Assembly (NCBI GenBank): GCA_030609445.1
Contig: JAUWCF010000090.1
Coordinates: 1 to 5,084 of the forward strand
DNA length: 5,084 nt
DNA from: Thermoplasmatota archaeon
GTDB lineage: Archaea > Thermoplasmatota > E2 > DHVEG-1
Reading direction: 5' to 3'
Shown: positions 3,837-5,084 of the stretch, in pieces
How positions within the stretch are numbered: the stretch's first letter is position 1
How the letters are laid out: each line of letters begins with the position of its first letter
Notes under the pieces: generated by a model
What the model was told of the DNA's origin: nothing
Databases searched by the model: none
What the model saw: the letters and a program-made list of their open reading frames with translations, nothing else
Made by a program: the position numbers and the translations under genes

Positions 3837-5084
3837 TGTCTTATTTTAACTGCTTCTCCGTGGCGTAACTCTTTCATTTCTTTTCCGTTCATCTGAGCTA
3901 CACCAACTCCACATAGTCTCCCCTTTTTTGTGACAACTATTTCATCACCAATTCTAATTTTTTCATCTGCATCTTTCACCCCTGGTGCAAAGACTGATCC
4001 TATAAGTGTAAAATCATCATGTATTTCCACCCAGTATTTGTGAGATGCAATTATTCTTTCTGCTCCATCTAACGTCAGAGAAATCAATCCTCGATCTTTG
4101 GTTATCATACCTAGCTGTTTGCCATTCTGCATTATTTTTTGATAGGGATATCTTCCTCTAATCTTACAGTTTTTTAGAAGTTTTTCAGCAATTTCTTTAC
4201 CGAACTGATATGATGCAAGGGCTTTCATGTTTTCAAACGTTCTTTTTGCTAGATCTACTCGTTCATATTGACTTACTTCGTTTGCTAAAACGTTAGATAA
4301 TTCATCTAATGACTCTTTGGATGTAGGTGTATCTGTGCAAGTAATGATTGGGTTTTTTAGGAGATCAACAATAAAATCTTGAATAGATAGGGGGACATGA
4401 ACTATTATTTTTTCGTAGTCGCAGATTTCTAAATACTCTTGGAGAAGCGTGCGTATCATATTTTTTTCATCTTCATCCCAATATCCAGAAACAGCTATAT
4501 CATATCGAGATGCAGGATACATTAATTCCAGATCCCTTGGTACAATTCCTAGTGGTGATGTTATTATTACCTCATGAACTATATCTGGATTTTTTGAACT
4601 ATACAGCGTTTCTCTGAATAGTTTATGGGATTTTGAAAAAGAATATGGTTTTTTTGCAGAGCATGGGAGAAGAAGCAGTATTTTTGTGCAACTTGGTTTA
4701 ATATATCTGTTGAGAACACGAGTTTGGAATCGTCTGATTTCAGGTCTATCTAAAGAATGTTTTGTTGTCGATAATAATTGATTTTTACGTATTATAGGTG
4801 TTCTTTCTTCTAAGAATTTGTAATAATTTTGATCCAGTATCTTCAGCATTGCAGCAAGCATTGGACTAGCACTTACTCTTGTTTCAACTAACTCACGTAA
4901 CTTTCCAAGAAAAATTGCGTTTCTCACTTGTTTTATTTCATTAAACATGACAAAATAGTTATGTTGCAGTATCTCTGAAAAATTCATCTCTGAAGGTTTA
5001 CCTTTTATCTTAGTGCAGGAGGGGCAACTACATGGTATTTCTGCTAAATCGTTCTTATTGAACTGACCATTTGGAAAAAGTAAG
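3827..5084 (-). CDS. arcS: Archaeosine synthase ArcS (TGT-like domain and PUA), N-terminus outside the window
   Basis: ArcS attaches lysine to the preQ0 base at position 15 of tRNA; a radical-SAM partner (RaSEA) then releases archaeosine. The frame is open to the right edge, giving 418 visible residues, so the ATG at 4985-4987 is internal. Upstream of that Met lie the C-x-C-x-x-C cysteines of the TGT zinc site (C18, C20, C23 of the visible part), with H41 as probable fourth ligand. A C-terminal extension follows. It carries the ArcS hallmark PC-x3-KPY-x2-S-x2-H, read as PCSAKKPYSFSKSH at 140-153 (DNA 4625-4666). This motif separates ArcS from the related TGT enzyme TgtA. A PUA RNA-binding domain occupies about 335-418, with FAPGVKDADEKIRIGDEIVV and GVGVAQM. 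The N-terminal TGT-like catalytic domain lies beyond the window, so loss of TGT catalytic residues cannot be checked. The gene converges on the zinc-ribbon ORF. Confidence 0.93.
   Translation of the reverse strand, partial: LLFPNGQFNKNDLAEIPCSCPSCTKIKGKPSEMNFSEILQHNYFVMFNEIKQVRNAIFLGKLRELVETRVSASPMLAAMLKILDQNYYKFLEERTPIIRKNQLLSTTKHSLDRPEIRRFQTRVLNRYIKPSCTKILLLLPCSAKKPYSFSKSHKLFRETLYSSKNPDIVHEVIITSPLGIVPRDLELMYPASRYDIAVSGYWDEDEKNMIRTLLQEYLEICDYEKIIVHVPLSIQDFIVDLLKNPIITCTDTPTSKESLDELSNVLANEVSQYERVDLAKRTFENMKALASYQFGKEIAEKLLKNCKIRGRYPYQKIMQNGKQLGMITKDRGLISLTLDGAERIIASHKYWVEIHDDFTLIGSVFAPGVKDADEKIRIGDEIVVTKKGRLCGVGVAQMNGKEMKELRHGEAVKIRHRC

Noticed and set aside
4985..4987. ATG as the start of a stand-alone PUA-domain protein
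   Set aside because: The frame remains open upstream and encodes the TGT/ArcS zinc-binding cysteines, so this Met is internal.
1..5084. CRISPR array, insertion sequence, attachment site or defence cassette
   Set aside because: No spaced direct repeats, transposase or recombinase motifs, or defence-type proteins were seen. The tRNA 3' end is not duplicated elsewhere in the window by eye.

Overview
This AT-rich window comes from an archaeon, most likely a euryarchaeote. It encodes ribosomal protein eL15, a replication factor C large subunit with a PCNA-binding tail, an archaeosine synthase (ArcS), a class II tRNA-Ser without encoded CCA, and archaeal TATA-type promoters with both Shine-Dalgarno and apparently leaderless starts. 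A membrane protein ending in a short SHOCT-like helical hairpin recalls Thermoplasmatota, but that placement is only a guess from the proteins.

Layout from left to right. Positions 1-114 hold the 3' end of a universal stress protein gene (+). Facing it is the eL15 gene (-, 127-714). A divergent promoter region (715-891) separates eL15 from an unrecognised signal-peptide and single-TM protein (+, 892-1695). That gene runs tail-to-tail, one base apart, into the RFC large subunit gene (-, 1697-3139). Next come a short divergent promoter region, tRNA-Ser(GCU) at 3225-3309 (+), and a lipoprotein ORF at 3416-3706 (+). This ORF is only the N-terminal piece of a CocE/X-Pro dipeptidyl-peptidase-type hydrolase. 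A 44-residue zinc-ribbon ORF (+, 3696-3830) overlaps its end. The last gene is arcS (-, 3827 to beyond the right edge), whose true start lies outside the window.

Most of the content is information-processing housekeeping: ribosome (eL15), replication clamp loading (RFC-L), a tRNA and a tRNA-modification enzyme. ArcS works on G15 of archaeal tRNAs, and the tRNA-Ser here has G at position 15 and C at position 48, the usual Levitt pair. The genes are not one operon. They alternate in strand and have their own promoters. All three convergent gene pairs are separated by 12 nt, 1 nt and a 4-nt overlap, so transcription termination signals for at least two pairs must lie in the opposing gene.

The least ordinary segment is 3416-3830, where a broken hydrolase gene with apparently intact expression signals abuts a tiny zinc-ribbon ORF. 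I see no defence system, mobile element or CRISPR array, and nothing I would call a new biological system.
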